From the NCBI RefSeq assembly GCF_000378485.1, contig NZ_KB899966.1, forward strand, positions 310,001 to 374,000: a stretch of DNA of 64,000 bases, given 5' to 3'. The notes under the pieces were generated by a model. It searched no databases. It was not told where the DNA came from and saw only the letters and a list, made by a program, of their open reading frames with translations. A program made the translations under genes and the position numbers. The first letter of the stretch is position 1. Each line of letters begins with the position of its first letter. Below, one piece after another: positions 44,572 to 53,452 of the stretch. The stretch is from Flavobacterium rivuli WB 3.3-2 = DSM 21788. Lineage in GTDB: Bacteria; Bacteroidota; Bacteroidia; Flavobacteriales; Flavobacteriaceae.

Positions 44572-45477
44572 TTATAGATTTTTGTTATAAAATGCCGCAA
44601 GTTGTGCCAATGCCTCCCCTGTCGCTTCAGGCTGGTCATACAGATCGTAGTGGCCCGCACCCTTAACAACATGGATTTTTTTATTTGTTGAAGCCGCCTT
44701 ATTAAAAAGGGTAAAGCCATCCCTGTAAGAGCCAAAGGCGCCTACCTTATCTCCAACAATTACCAGTAACGGCTGGGTCAATAGGCGCTCCGTAAGATGG
44801 AATGCATCGAAAACCGCCAAAGCAGACATGCTCTTAAAGAGTAGCTTATTATTGGCGGTAGGGTACTCACCTCTGGGTGTACGATAGTAGTTAATTGCTC
44901 CCAGCATATCAAATTCATCCATACCCTTTTTCCTGGCATCTTCGGCAGACTCAGGTGTCCAGGGCACGATCTTGGCTGCTTCACCCCTGGCTTCAGAAGT
45001 ACGTTGCGCCCCAACGGCTTCTAATGTCTGTACTACATCCGATTCGCCGTAAGCACGGCTTGCATTCGTAGCGACTACAGTACCTACCGCTTTTATACGG
45101 CGTTCTGTTAACGACGCATTTACAGCATAACCACCACCGGCACAAATACCTAAAACTCCTATACGGTTTTCATCGATGTATTGTAAGGTAGTAAGATAAT
45201 CTACCGCACAACGTATATCTTCGACCCTGGTCGCCGGGTCTTCCAGATAACGCGGCTCACCGCCGCTCTCGCCCTGAAAAGAGGCATCATATACCAGCGC
45301 AATAAATCCTTCTTCAGCTAATCCTGCTGCATAAAGGCCTGCAGTTTGTTCTTTTACACTGCTGCCGGGATGGACACATACAATTGCTGCATATTGTTTT
45401 GAAGGATTGAAATCCTTTGGAAAATGAATATTAGCAGCGACATCCCAGTTGCTGTTCTTAAATTTTACTTTTTCCAT
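44572..45477 (-). CDS. Alpha/beta hydrolase with Cys nucleophile (dienelactone hydrolase-like)
   Basis: 301 residues without a signal. The nucleophile elbow is GICAGGGYA, with Cys in place of Ser as in dienelactone hydrolases. The acid Asp is in VIVGDKVGAFGSY and the His in GAGHYDLYDQ. HPGSSVKEQTAGLYAAGLAEEGF forms the oxyanion region. It is expected to act on lactones or thioesters. The downstream gene, OsmC, begins about 50 bases later. No frameshift or truncation. Confidence 0.88.
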   Translation of the reverse strand: MEKVKFKNSNWDVAANIHFPKDFNPSKQYAAIVCVHPGSSVKEQTAGLYAAGLAEEGFIALVYDASFQGESGGEPRYLEDPATRVEDIRCAVDYLTTLQYIDENRIGVLGICAGGGYAVNASLTERRIKAVGTVVATNASRAYGESDVVQTLEAVGAQRTSEARGEAAKIVPWTPESAEDARKKGMDEFDMLGAINYYRTPRGEYPTANNKLLFKSMSALAVFDAFHLTERLLTQPLLVIVGDKVGAFGSYRDGFTLFNKAASTNKKIHVVKGAGHYDLYDQPEATGEALAQLAAFYNKNL

Positions 45478-45559
45478 TTTTCTATAACTTAGATATATCA
45501 GTTTTATACCAACATTTATGGTTACTTCTGGCAGAATTGTCTACCCTATTGCTATTAAT

Positions 45560-46516
45560 TCACTTTTTTTCTAACACGTGGATCACTTTATTTTTAGTAT
45601 CCCATATCGTTATATACTGGGAAAAAAAAGAATAGGCGAGCGTAAGTGTATTTTTTTCAGTTATTTGCAAAGACTTGTGGGCAGGGCTATCATATTCTCT
45701 GTCTATCCCATACAGGTCTATAGTTAAAAGCTCATCAATTTTAATAGTATGCCAATTGTAGAGCGTGCCCGGTTCGTCATAAAAATCTTCAATATCTCCT
45801 TCATTTTTCAACTTTTCAAAATGAGCATCCTCCATAGTAACACTGCCTTTTCCGCCACCGGAATCAAACGATACAAGAAGATCGATTCCCTTATGCTGTA
45901 TTTTTATCATTGGATGATTATCCAGCTTTCGGGTGAAATAAGGTAATGAGGTGATATAATTTTTATGCTTTTTGATATCTTTCCAATTTTCAGCATCCTC
46001 CTTTTGTTTATAAAAAGTAAGTTCACTTCTTAAATAATCCATTTTCATATCGTAGCCTTTAAAAAAGTTAAAGCCTACCTGACCAAGAACTTCAGGGGTA
46101 ATCTGTTCAAGAAAATCATAATTATTACCCATCACATTTTTTAAAGAATCATATATATTGTCTCCAATTTTAATCTGGCCAATTACCGGATACTCGAGTA
46201 CCTCAAATTTTTGCCCACTGCCTACAAATCCGGAACCTGTTATTTTTGATTCGATCCCATATACTTTTTTAGAATGGAGCGTCACTGCCTCACTCTTCCC
46301 CGTATCAAACATCCAACGCCCTTTTACCCCATTGATTTCTCCTTTTATAAAGGCCCAGTCGAGAATAATAGCTACCGGTATTTTTACCACGTCTCCTTTT
46401 AAATATGTTCCGTTTTTTTGTACCGTATTTACAGCATTGGTTTTCTGGGCATAACCGCTAAAGGATGTCGTTAAAAAGATAAAAAACAAAAAATTTACGA
46501 TCTTCATTTTATTCAT
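45560..46516 (-). CDS. Secreted retropepsin-like aspartyl protease (paralogue 2)
   Basis: About 318 residues from the ATG at 46516; an upstream TTG at 46528 is less likely. The signal ends TTSFSGYAQ. The first catalytic loop is WMFDTGKSEAVTL and the second is LVSFDSGGGKGSV, where Ser replaces the usual Thr (DSG), still a functional form in some aspartyl proteases. The layout and the segment VGFNFFKGYDMKMDYLRSELTFYK match paralogue 1 at 40086-41054 (VGHNFFNGYLFKLDYLQRKITFYK). The two copies 5 kb apart suggest a local duplication that has since diverged. Confidence 0.82.
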   Translation of the reverse strand: MNKMKIVNFLFFIFLTTSFSGYAQKTNAVNTVQKNGTYLKGDVVKIPVAIILDWAFIKGEINGVKGRWMFDTGKSEAVTLHSKKVYGIESKITGSGFVGSGQKFEVLEYPVIGQIKIGDNIYDSLKNVMGNNYDFLEQITPEVLGQVGFNFFKGYDMKMDYLRSELTFYKQKEDAENWKDIKKHKNYITSLPYFTRKLDNHPMIKIQHKGIDLLVSFDSGGGKGSVTMEDAHFEKLKNEGDIEDFYDEPGTLYNWHTIKIDELLTIDLYGIDREYDSPAHKSLQITEKNTLTLAYSFFSQYITIWDTKNKVIHVLEKK

Positions 46517-46576
46517 TTTGATTTGCAATTACAATTTATACCTATTAGAACTTTCAAACGTAAAACACAATTGGTA

Positions 46577-46884
46577 CTAATTCACGAATTTGAGTTTGCT
46601 TAGCATTTCATCCTTAATATTGCTGGAATAAATGCTGAAGAATTGATAAGCGTCCCTTTTAACCCGTATTTTCCCGAAGTTATTTTATATAGAATAGATG
46701 AACTATCGGGGCTGGAATCTTTATCATCAAACCTAAAATAATGGCCAATTTCAAATTCGTTATGGAATAGCCTGTATTTTCCATTTCTGCATTTTATGCG
46801 ATCCTGCTTCAGGTTGAAATCCTCCACATACCCTTCCGTTTTAAGGTCGTTTAGCGCCTCGATTAAATTATCGTATGATTTCAT
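46577..46884 (-). pseudogene. Small conserved Bacteroidota protein, frameshifted near its end
   Basis: The current frame stops at 46600 after 94 codons (MKSYDNLIEALNDLKTEGY at the start). Up to GLKGTLINS the peptide follows a family of about 100-residue proteins, often mislabelled phosphoribosylpyrophosphate synthetase. After that the frame gives an unrelated tail. Adding one T in the run near 46637-46642 restores NSFSIYSSNIKDEMLSKLKF and a stop at 46577, which matches the family end. A one-base deletion, real or a sequencing error, is therefore likely. The function is unknown. Confidence 0.7.
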
Positions 46885-46892
46885 GTTGATAT

Positions 46893-47210
46893 TTATAGTT
46901 GGTCGTACCCCCTAAATTTCTTACTGACAATACGTTTCCAGTCCGGATTCTTTTTTATAAATGCAAATACAAACGGGCAAAATGGAAGCAGTTCTATATG
47001 GTTGTTATCCAGATACTGTAGTGTCTTCTCTATTACCGCACTTGCAGCACCTTTACCTGATAATTCAGGGTCTGTTTCAGTATGGACAAGCGCTATCTGG
47101 TTGCCAAATTCTCCGTAATTGATAAAAGCATAGTTCCCGTCTACCGCTATCTCAAAACGGCTCTTTTCCTTGTTTTTCTGTAAAGGAATATCTTCAAAAA
47201 TTGTTTTCAT
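46893..47210 (-). CDS. GNAT-like N-acetyltransferase (short YjdJ type)
   Basis: 105 residues from the ATG at 47210; the open frame extends to 47267, but the added 19 residues are not conserved. SRFEIAVDGNYAFINYG leads to VHTETDPELSGKGAASAVIE, the acetyl-CoA loop (Gly-x-Gly-Ala), then LPFCPFVFAFIKKNPDW with the conserved Cys-Pro-Phe. This is the short single-domain form of the Gcn5 superfamily. The substrate is unknown. A related gene lies at 53453-53737. It ends 8 bases before the frameshifted small gene. Confidence 0.85.
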   Translation of the reverse strand: MKTIFEDIPLQKNKEKSRFEIAVDGNYAFINYGEFGNQIALVHTETDPELSGKGAASAVIEKTLQYLDNNHIELLPFCPFVFAFIKKNPDWKRIVSKKFRGYDQL

Positions 47211-47367
47211 TTTCTTAGTAATATGTTTAATGGAATTCCCGTTTAAAGTGTTACGTTTTTTGCGCAATTCATATATTTCTTTTCCTTCATTGGCCTGTCC
47301 CGGTACAGCTCAACACCATTTCCAAACGTGTCATCTAATCTTTTTCCATTTGATAATCAGTTGCTCT

Positions 47368-49008
47368 TTAAACTGTCGTTTTTAGTTCTGCTAAATATTG
47401 ATGGATCTGGCTAATTGCCATTGAACCCTCGCCAACGGCAGAGGCTACTCTTTTTACAGAACCCTTTCTGACATCGCCAACGGCATAAAAGCCGGGAATG
47501 CTGGTCTCCAGGGATTGTGGCTTTCTTTGTCCATAGATGGAACATTGGGTCATTGCCGATTCAATAACATCTGCACCGGTATATATAAATCCCCTTTCAT
47601 CCATAGAAACAAGTCCGTTTAACCACTCTGTACAGGGCTTTGCCCCTATAAAGGTGAATAAATTGGAGATGCCTATTGTTTGCTTGCTGCCAGTTGTGTC
47701 CAACACTAAAGATTCTAAGTAATGTGTCCCGTTAAGCTGGGCAATATTACTGTCCTTGTGTACAATGATATTAGGCGTTGTGTAAATCCTCTGTACCAGG
47801 TAATCGCTCATTTTGTCCCCTAAATCATTACCACGGATGATCACGTGAACCTCGTGGGCATGATCGGCTAAAAACAATGCGGCCTGGCCTGCCGAATTAC
47901 CGCCGCCAACAACACCTACCAATTCGTTTTTGCAGGCAGAGGCATTCATTCCTGTAGCGGAGTAAAAAACACCACTGCCTTCAAACTTTTCAATCTTGTC
48001 TATAGGCAAACGCCTGTAATTTGCACCGGTCGCTGCAATTATCGATCTTGCTTTAATGTTTTTTCCATTGGATGCACACAATGTGAAATAGCTACCGTTA
48101 TACTCAACTTTTTCCGCTTTTTGTGGGATAGAGATGGTACAACCGAATTTCTGCGCCTGGATATAGGCCTTATTGGCAAGGTCATTTCCGGATATACCTG
48201 TAGGAAAGCCTAAGTAATTTTCGATTTTAGAACTTTTTCCGGCCTGCCCTCCGGGTGCGTTACCATCAATTGTAATTACAGTTAAACCCTCTGATGCGGC
48301 GTAAACGCTTGCAGCCAATCCGGATGGGCCGGCCCCGACCACTAATACATCAAATAGTTCATCCCCAAATTCAATTAATACTCCAGTTTGTTTGGCAAGC
48401 TCAGCAAGGGTAGGTTTTCTCGAGATTTCACCCGTAATGCTTACAAGAATGGGTAAATACTCGTCTTTCAGTCCAAAATTTTCCAGTAAATGTTGTGCTT
48501 CTTCAGAGGTATCTGTATCCAAAAAGGTATGCCAGATATGGTTTTTCTCCATAAAATCGCGTAAAATATATGTTTCTTTAGATTTTTCAGAACCGAATAT
48601 TTTTATACCACCGCTAAACTCTTTCAGCATCGTTTCCTGTCTCTGAATAAAAGCACTCAAAATGACATCACATATATCACTATGCTTTGCTATGATCTCT
48701 TTAAGATCAGCAGGAGCAATACGCAGAACCGTACTGCCTTTTGAAGCATAGGCGCTAAAAGGTATACTCCTATCGGACAACATGCTGTTGTCTCCTGTAA
48801 ATTCATTTATACCGTGTGTCGCTAAAACCTGATCTTTATTCATCGGGTCTTTAATAAATATCGCTCCGTCTAAGACAACATAAAAGTCATACGCGCTGTC
48901 CCCGCCTTCAAAAACTGCTGTTTCATTTTCAAAGCGTATTACAGTACCCGATTGTTTAAGGGTGCTAATTTGTTTTTGGGTTAAAACCGGAAATCTTGGG
49001 TCAGTCAT
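47368..49008 (-). CDS. Cyclic-nucleotide-binding / thioredoxin-like / thioredoxin-reductase-type fusion
   Basis: 546 residues in three parts. Residues 15-125 are a cyclic-nucleotide-binding beta-roll (ETAVFEGGDSAYDFYVVLDG). Residues 140-215 look like a thioredoxin/glutaredoxin fold without a Cys pair. From about 222 a flavoprotein follows with VVGAGPSGLAASVYAASEG for FAD, GVVGGGNSAGQAALFLA for NADPH and GFYAVGDVRKGSVKRVASAVGEG. The CxxC expected of thioredoxin reductase is missing, and FYSATGMNASAC stands there instead, as in similar CNB-linked oxidoreductases. Electron transfer to a protein disulfide by the classic route is therefore unlikely. Its substrate is unknown. Confidence 0.88.
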   Translation of the reverse strand: MTDPRFPVLTQKQISTLKQSGTVIRFENETAVFEGGDSAYDFYVVLDGAIFIKDPMNKDQVLATHGINEFTGDNSMLSDRSIPFSAYASKGSTVLRIAPADLKEIIAKHSDICDVILSAFIQRQETMLKEFSGGIKIFGSEKSKETYILRDFMEKNHIWHTFLDTDTSEEAQHLLENFGLKDEYLPILVSITGEISRKPTLAELAKQTGVLIEFGDELFDVLVVGAGPSGLAASVYAASEGLTVITIDGNAPGGQAGKSSKIENYLGFPTGISGNDLANKAYIQAQKFGCTISIPQKAEKVEYNGSYFTLCASNGKNIKARSIIAATGANYRRLPIDKIEKFEGSGVFYSATGMNASACKNELVGVVGGGNSAGQAALFLADHAHEVHVIIRGNDLGDKMSDYLVQRIYTTPNIIVHKDSNIAQLNGTHYLESLVLDTTGSKQTIGISNLFTFIGAKPCTEWLNGLVSMDERGFIYTGADVIESAMTQCSIYGQRKPQSLETSIPGFYAVGDVRKGSVKRVASAVGEGSMAISQIHQYLAELKTTV

Positions 49009-49179
49009 TGTATATACTATGTTTTATTATTAGAGCTTTAATTTTTTCGTATCGGAATACCCCTTAATGGTTTTGCACACAATTCGAATCACTGTTCGCT
49101 ATAGTTCTGTTTGGCTTTCGAGTCCCTAACATTAGTATTGCAGCAGTTAATGAGCGACACGCCATTTATCCACCAAAAA

Positions 49180-49260
49180 CTACTGATATTTGTACATTGC
49201 ACCACTTAATGGCCAGCCATGAATTAATACTACAGGTCTCCCTGTTCCTGTTGTTTTGTC
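49180..49260 (-). pseudogene. Relic of an alpha/beta hydrolase (oxyanion strand only)
   Basis: In the 258-base space between the pirin and reductase genes the minus strand encodes DKTTGTGRPVVLIHGWPLSG followed by AMYKYQ and a stop. GTGRPVVLIHGWPLSG is the classic first strand and HGWP motif of bromoperoxidase-like hydrolases. Nothing of the catalytic triad follows, and a stop codon lies directly upstream. It is a short leftover of a deleted gene. Confidence 0.65.
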
Positions 49261-49266
49261 TTAAGA

Positions 49267-50142
49267 TTATACTTTTCCTTTTTGATTATCGATTGTACCG
49301 TATTTTCCGGCATAAAAATCACGATAGGCCTCCGCGATTCCTGATGGGCTGTTCATCACAAACGGGCCTTCGGCCGCAATGGGTTCCCAATACTCCTCGC
49401 CACCAAATAATAGCACATCAGTAGCTTCATCTCCTTTGTTTTCAAGGGTTATATCACCTTCTACGCGGTCAAATTCGATAAATTCTCCCGCCTGGAACTC
49501 AAGATCATTAAGTATCGTTTTCCGGCTTGGTAAAAAAGCAGCAACTTCTATTTTATCATCAATGGTAATGGTGAAATTTTTACCGGCCTCAAGATGGATA
49601 TGAAATAGAAACTGCTCAGAATAATTTGGTATCCTTGAATTAGTATCCAGGTAATTACCCACTATTACTTTTAGCCAGCCGCTATCATCCGGGAAAATTT
49701 TCTTCGGGACTTCACTGCTTTGGATAGCTAAATATTCCGGCTCCTCAGCTTTAATTTTTGAAGGAAGGTTAATCCAGAACTGAAAGGCATGGGTAAGATT
49801 ATTCCCTTCATGAGAGTCAGCGTTTAATGTTTCGTCATGAAGTATCCCGTTTCCGGCTTTCATCCACTGAATGCCTCCCGAATGAACCCTTTGGTGATTG
49901 CCCCTGCTGTCAAAATGCTCCACTTCACCATCAATAACGTAAGTAAGGGTAGCGATCCCGCGATGTGGATGCGCGCCCGTACCGCTGTTTTTTAATCCCT
50001 CATTAACTTTTGGGGCAATGTGGTCTAAAAATACAAAAGGACCTACCTTGTCAGCATACCTGTTGGCAAGCATGCGGTAAATTGTAATGTTACCAATATC
50101 TGCCCTTTGTCCAATGGTCGAGAAACTTGTCTTTTTTTTCAT
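49267..50142 (-). CDS. Pirin family protein (paralogue 1)
   Basis: 291 residues, bicupin. Metal-binding residues are in TGAHPHRGIATLTYV (two His) and WMKAGNGILHDE (His and Glu), with FVFLDHIAP as the family start. Pirins bind Fe and act as quercetin dioxygenases or redox-sensing cofactors. It ends 258 bases before the reductase fusion, and the Crp gene at 50419 is divergent from it, so the Crp protein may regulate it. A second pirin is at 56398-57312. Confidence 0.93.
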   Translation of the reverse strand: MKKKTSFSTIGQRADIGNITIYRMLANRYADKVGPFVFLDHIAPKVNEGLKNSGTGAHPHRGIATLTYVIDGEVEHFDSRGNHQRVHSGGIQWMKAGNGILHDETLNADSHEGNNLTHAFQFWINLPSKIKAEEPEYLAIQSSEVPKKIFPDDSGWLKVIVGNYLDTNSRIPNYSEQFLFHIHLEAGKNFTITIDDKIEVAAFLPSRKTILNDLEFQAGEFIEFDRVEGDITLENKGDEATDVLLFGGEEYWEPIAAEGPFVMNSPSGIAEAYRDFYAGKYGTIDNQKGKV

Positions 50143-50407
50143 CGTTTTATTTCTTTAGATGATATATCTTTTTACTGCCAATGCTGTTGCCTTAACATGC
50201 AATCGACAACAATTCGGAAAGCCATAGGGATATGATACAAAGTTCCATTTATAATAAAAAAATAACGAAGACTTTTGTCAATAAAAACAGTATACAAATA
50301 TCAACTGTGACCTGTTAAAGTACCTTGCACCAGTAACGTTAGTTGTAGTGTAATTTACTGACATACTTAACAATCTGAATACAAAGAAAAATGCCTAATT
50401 TTGCTTC

Positions 50408-50414
50408 AGGAGGG
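50408..50414 (+). promoter_or_regulatory. Strong Shine-Dalgarno site AGGAGGG
   Basis: AGGAGGG lies 4 bases before the ATG at 50419. Such a strong site is unusual in this window and fixes the start at 50419 rather than the TTG at 50401. A TAATTTTG -7-like element lies at 50396-50403, so the leader would be very short if it is used. Confidence 0.7.
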
Positions 50415-50418
50415 AATT

Positions 50419-50991
50419 ATGAAACAACTATTTGACTACATAAACAGTTATTTGCCTAATGGTATCTCAGAAGGTGAATTTGAGATCGTAAAAAATTATT
50501 TTACACCAAAACGGTTGCGCAAAAGACAATACTTTTTACAGGAAGGTGACATCTGCAAATATTATGGCTTTATATTAAGCGGCGCAATGCGGCAATATTG
50601 CGTTGATGATAAGGGTACGGTATTTATCGTACAGCTATTTATTGAGAACTGGTGGGTGGGCGACCGCGAAAGTTATACAACTGCAACACCTTCAAAATAC
50701 AATATTGATACCTGGGAGGATACTGAATTATTGCTGATTACAAGAGACGATGTTACAGAGTTGCTAAATCGTAGTCCCGCTTTCGCCAAAGTGGTCAGGA
50801 TAATGGACGACAGAAATAGTATCGCTAACCAAAAACGGCTCACATCTTCCATAAGCGGTAGAGCTGAACAACGCTATGCCGATTTCGTTTCCTACCATCC
50901 CGATTTTTTGGATCGCTTTCCACAACATACTATCGCATCCTACCTGGGTTTTACAAAAGATACGTTAAGCCGCATTAAACGCCAGATTTAA
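50419..50991 (+). CDS. Crp/Fnr-family regulator (paralogue 3)
   Basis: 190 residues. The same block order as paralogue 1: KRLRKRQYFLQEGDICKYYGFI, then LSGAMRQYCVDDKGTVF, ENWWVGDRESYTTATPSKYNIDTWED and the helix-turn-helix FPQHTIASYLGFTKDTLSRIKR. It reads divergently from the pirin gene and has the strongest ribosome-binding site of the region. No other gene lies downstream in its direction before the terminator at 51169, so it is probably monocistronic. Confidence 0.92.
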   Translation: MKQLFDYINSYLPNGISEGEFEIVKNYFTPKRLRKRQYFLQEGDICKYYGFILSGAMRQYCVDDKGTVFIVQLFIENWWVGDRESYTTATPSKYNIDTWEDTELLLITRDDVTELLNRSPAFAKVVRIMDDRNSIANQKRLTSSISGRAEQRYADFVSYHPDFLDRFPQHTIASYLGFTKDTLSRIKRQI

Positions 50992-51168
50992 GGAAAATAA
51001 TAGAAAGAATAGGTGATGTCTATAAAAAAGGCTGATGTTACCTTATCCTGATATCACCAGCACTCATTGCATTAGTCGCAATCTCATAATAATAGGATTT
51101 CTTCTTGAATATAAGGGATTTTCGCAGCCAGCCATTAGCGGTGGGCTGATAATGTACCGCAGCAGCGC

Positions 51169-51209
51169 AAAAAAGGCAATTCCTACCAATGGGTAGGAAT
51201 GCCTTTTTG
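51169..51209. terminator. Bidirectional terminator hairpin
   Basis: AAAAAGGCAATTCCTACC on the left pairs with GGTAGGAATGCCTTTTT on the right, with one bulged base, flanked by A and T runs. It lies between the convergent Crp and hydrolase genes and can serve both. The rest of 50992-51355 holds a second small GC-rich hairpin at about 51280-51312 and no gene. Confidence 0.8.
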
Positions 51210-51355
51210 CTCTGTAAAGTGGTAAGGCCGCCACGCAACAGCATCGGGAAAAATCCCTGCTACATTTGCGTGACGCGCGCTTTTTTTTTGCGCGGGATTA
51301 TAACAATCCCGTAACAGATTTTATTTTTTACCTGCGCTTTTTGCGTCCGATTCGC

Positions 51356-52318
51356 TTATTCGCTCTTCATAAATTGCAATATATCCTGCCCAATTTCTGC
51401 GGCGTGCGTTTCCAGGGCAAAATGTCCGGTGTCGTAAAACTTCACGGTTGCATCGGGAATATCCTTTTTATAACTCTCTGCACCAACCGGTAAGAAGAAC
51501 GGATCTTTATTGCCCCAGACGGCCAGCATTTTCGGCTTCCACTCCCTGAAGTATTGTTGAAACTTAGGGTAAAGCGCCACATTATTCTTATAATCCAGCA
51601 TCAGGTCCAGTTGGATATCCACATGTCCGGGCTTATCCAGGAAATACTGGTCCAGGGTGTAAGCTTCCGGCTCTATCAGCGAGAGATCGCTTACACCTTC
51701 CTCATACTGGAAACGCGTCATTTTAATTGTCACAAAATCCCTGAGCGCATCCCGATTTTCCTGTGAAGGGTTAGCCCAGTATTTGCGTATACCGGCCCAG
51801 GCGTTACCTAATCCTTCCTCATAGGCATTGCCGTTCTGCGATATAATACTTGTTATTTTTTCAGGGTTGGCCATAGCCAGGCGAAAACCAGTGGGCGCCC
51901 CGTAATCAAATACATATAAGGCAAAACGCTTTAGCCCCAGCGTATCAATGAATGCCTGCATCGCAGAGGCCAGGTTATCAAAGGTATAATTGTACGTCGA
52001 AGGGTCTGGTGATTCTGAAAAGCCGAACCCCGGCAGGTCAGGGGCAATGACATGGTATTCTTTGGCCAGAATCGGAATCAGTTTCCTGAACATAAAGGAC
52101 GAAGTTGGGTAACCGTGCAGTAAGAATAATACAGGGGCATCTTTTGGGCCCGCTTCCCTGTAAAAAATGTTTAGGCTACCAGCCTGCACAGTACAGTGGT
52201 GAATTTCATTTTGTTGCATAACATTTTGGTGTTTAAAGGTTGATGTTTGCTTTTGCCCATAGGCACTAATAACACAAAGTGCCATCAGCAGGGTAACTAT
52301 TTGTAAGTGCTTACTCAT
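51356..52318 (-). CDS. Exported alpha/beta hydrolase (haloalkane dehalogenase / epoxide hydrolase-like)
   Basis: 320 residues with a signal (LMALCVISAYGQ). The oxyanion strand is FLLHGYPTSSFMFRKLIP, then DLPGFGFSE. The nucleophile position is Asp in YVFDYGAPTGFRLA, as in dehalogenases and epoxide hydrolases. The acid is in VWGNKDPFFLP and the His in YDTGHFALETHA. A full Asp-Asp-His triad is thus present. It is divergent from a LysR gene with overlapping promoters, so it is the likely LysR target. The natural substrate is unknown. Confidence 0.9.
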   Translation of the reverse strand: MSKHLQIVTLLMALCVISAYGQKQTSTFKHQNVMQQNEIHHCTVQAGSLNIFYREAGPKDAPVLFLLHGYPTSSFMFRKLIPILAKEYHVIAPDLPGFGFSESPDPSTYNYTFDNLASAMQAFIDTLGLKRFALYVFDYGAPTGFRLAMANPEKITSIISQNGNAYEEGLGNAWAGIRKYWANPSQENRDALRDFVTIKMTRFQYEEGVSDLSLIEPEAYTLDQYFLDKPGHVDIQLDLMLDYKNNVALYPKFQQYFREWKPKMLAVWGNKDPFFLPVGAESYKKDIPDATVKFYDTGHFALETHAAEIGQDILQFMKSE

Positions 52319-52337
52319 TGTAATTATTTTAATAATA

Positions 52338-52358
52338 CAAAGTTACACAGTACCTTTG
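52338..52358. promoter_or_regulatory. Overlapping divergent promoters (LysR / hydrolase)
   Basis: The minus strand has TAACTTTG at 52345-52338 for the hydrolase, and the plus strand has TACCTTTG at 52351-52358 for the LysR gene. Both match TAnnTTTG. They are only 5 bases apart, so occupancy of one should affect the other, a layout typical of LysR-controlled divergent pairs. Confidence 0.65.
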
Positions 52359-52403
52359 ATTAACAAAAACGATTAATTAAGATTACTTAAATCATATTTA
52401 GAG

Positions 52404-53258
52404 ATGAATAGTAACGACCTCAGGATTTATGAAGCGGTAGCTGAACATTCTAATTTTACCAAAGCAGCGGAAGCAATGTTTACTGTGCAGTCCAATGTCA
52501 CCTCCAGGATTAAAAGCCTTGAAGAGGAGTTTGATGCCGTTTTCTTTAAGAGAACTTCCCGTTCGGTCGAACTTACGGACCAAGGCCGTAAGTTCCTTGC
52601 CTATTGCAGGAGCGTAAGGCTGCTGACCGAGGATATTAAAAATGAGGTTAGCCCGGGTGGCACGATAACAGGAAATCTCAGGATCGGGTGCCTTGAAACT
52701 ACGATGGCCCTGAAGGTGCCGGGGATCATTAACCGATTTACCGATGCCTACCCGGGTATCAGCCTTAATTTTACGGCTGATAATTCACCCAATCTTATCT
52801 CCGGGGTGATGGGACAAAAACTTGATGCCGCCTTTGTGGTGGCTCCGGTAATCATACCTGAACTTGACAGCCATCCGGTTAGTGAAGAAAAGCTGGTTAT
52901 CGTCACCTCCAGGGCCTATACCTTACTCAGGGATTTCCTGGCCAAAGATGTTGTCAAGATTGTTGTATTCGACCAGGGATGCAGTTACCGCGCAAGGCTG
53001 GAAGTCTGGCTTAAGGCCAATGGTATCCTTAATTACCAATTCACCATTATCAATACGCTTGAAGGAATGATCAACTTTGTAGAAGCCGGCATAGGGATAA
53101 CGTTGCTGCCGCAGGAGGTGATCTCGAAATTGTATTACAACCGCAGTATAAGCACCTATCCTGTTAAGGGCGACCTGGGGACACTGAATACGGTTATCGT
53201 TTCACGCAATGATATGCCTAAGTCCTTTGCCATGCAGGCCTTCCTGGAAATGTTCTGA
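52404..53258 (+). CDS. LysR-family transcriptional regulator
   Basis: 284 residues. The winged helix-turn-helix is RIYEAVAEHSNFTKAAEAMF and FKRTSRSVELTDQGRKFL. The effector domain is a periplasmic-binding-like fold with GNLRIGCLETTMALKVPGI and GIGITLLPQEVISKLYYNR near the end. The length is normal. It should control the divergent hydrolase gene and its own promoter. GC looks higher than in the first 30 kb. Confidence 0.95.
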   Translation: MNSNDLRIYEAVAEHSNFTKAAEAMFTVQSNVTSRIKSLEEEFDAVFFKRTSRSVELTDQGRKFLAYCRSVRLLTEDIKNEVSPGGTITGNLRIGCLETTMALKVPGIINRFTDAYPGISLNFTADNSPNLISGVMGQKLDAAFVVAPVIIPELDSHPVSEEKLVIVTSRAYTLLRDFLAKDVVKIVVFDQGCSYRARLEVWLKANGILNYQFTIINTLEGMINFVEAGIGITLLPQEVISKLYYNRSISTYPVKGDLGTLNTVIVSRNDMPKSFAMQAFLEMF

Positions 53259-53452
53259 TACTTTTAGCGTGGTATTGGCCCTTGAACGGATACCCGCCTA
53301 ACCGCTACAATTTAAACGCATCGCTGGCAGCAAACTGCTGCCATAGAAATTTATCTGCGGCAGCAAACCTTTCTGACCGGATTGGAAAACCGCTATCCAT
53401 AATACAGTTTTATAGTTCCTAACACTACTGCTGCATTAACGAAACGCGTCGT

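Noticed and set aside
51038..51244. 68-codon minus-strand frame
   Set aside because: It runs through the terminator hairpin between two convergent genes; not a credible gene.
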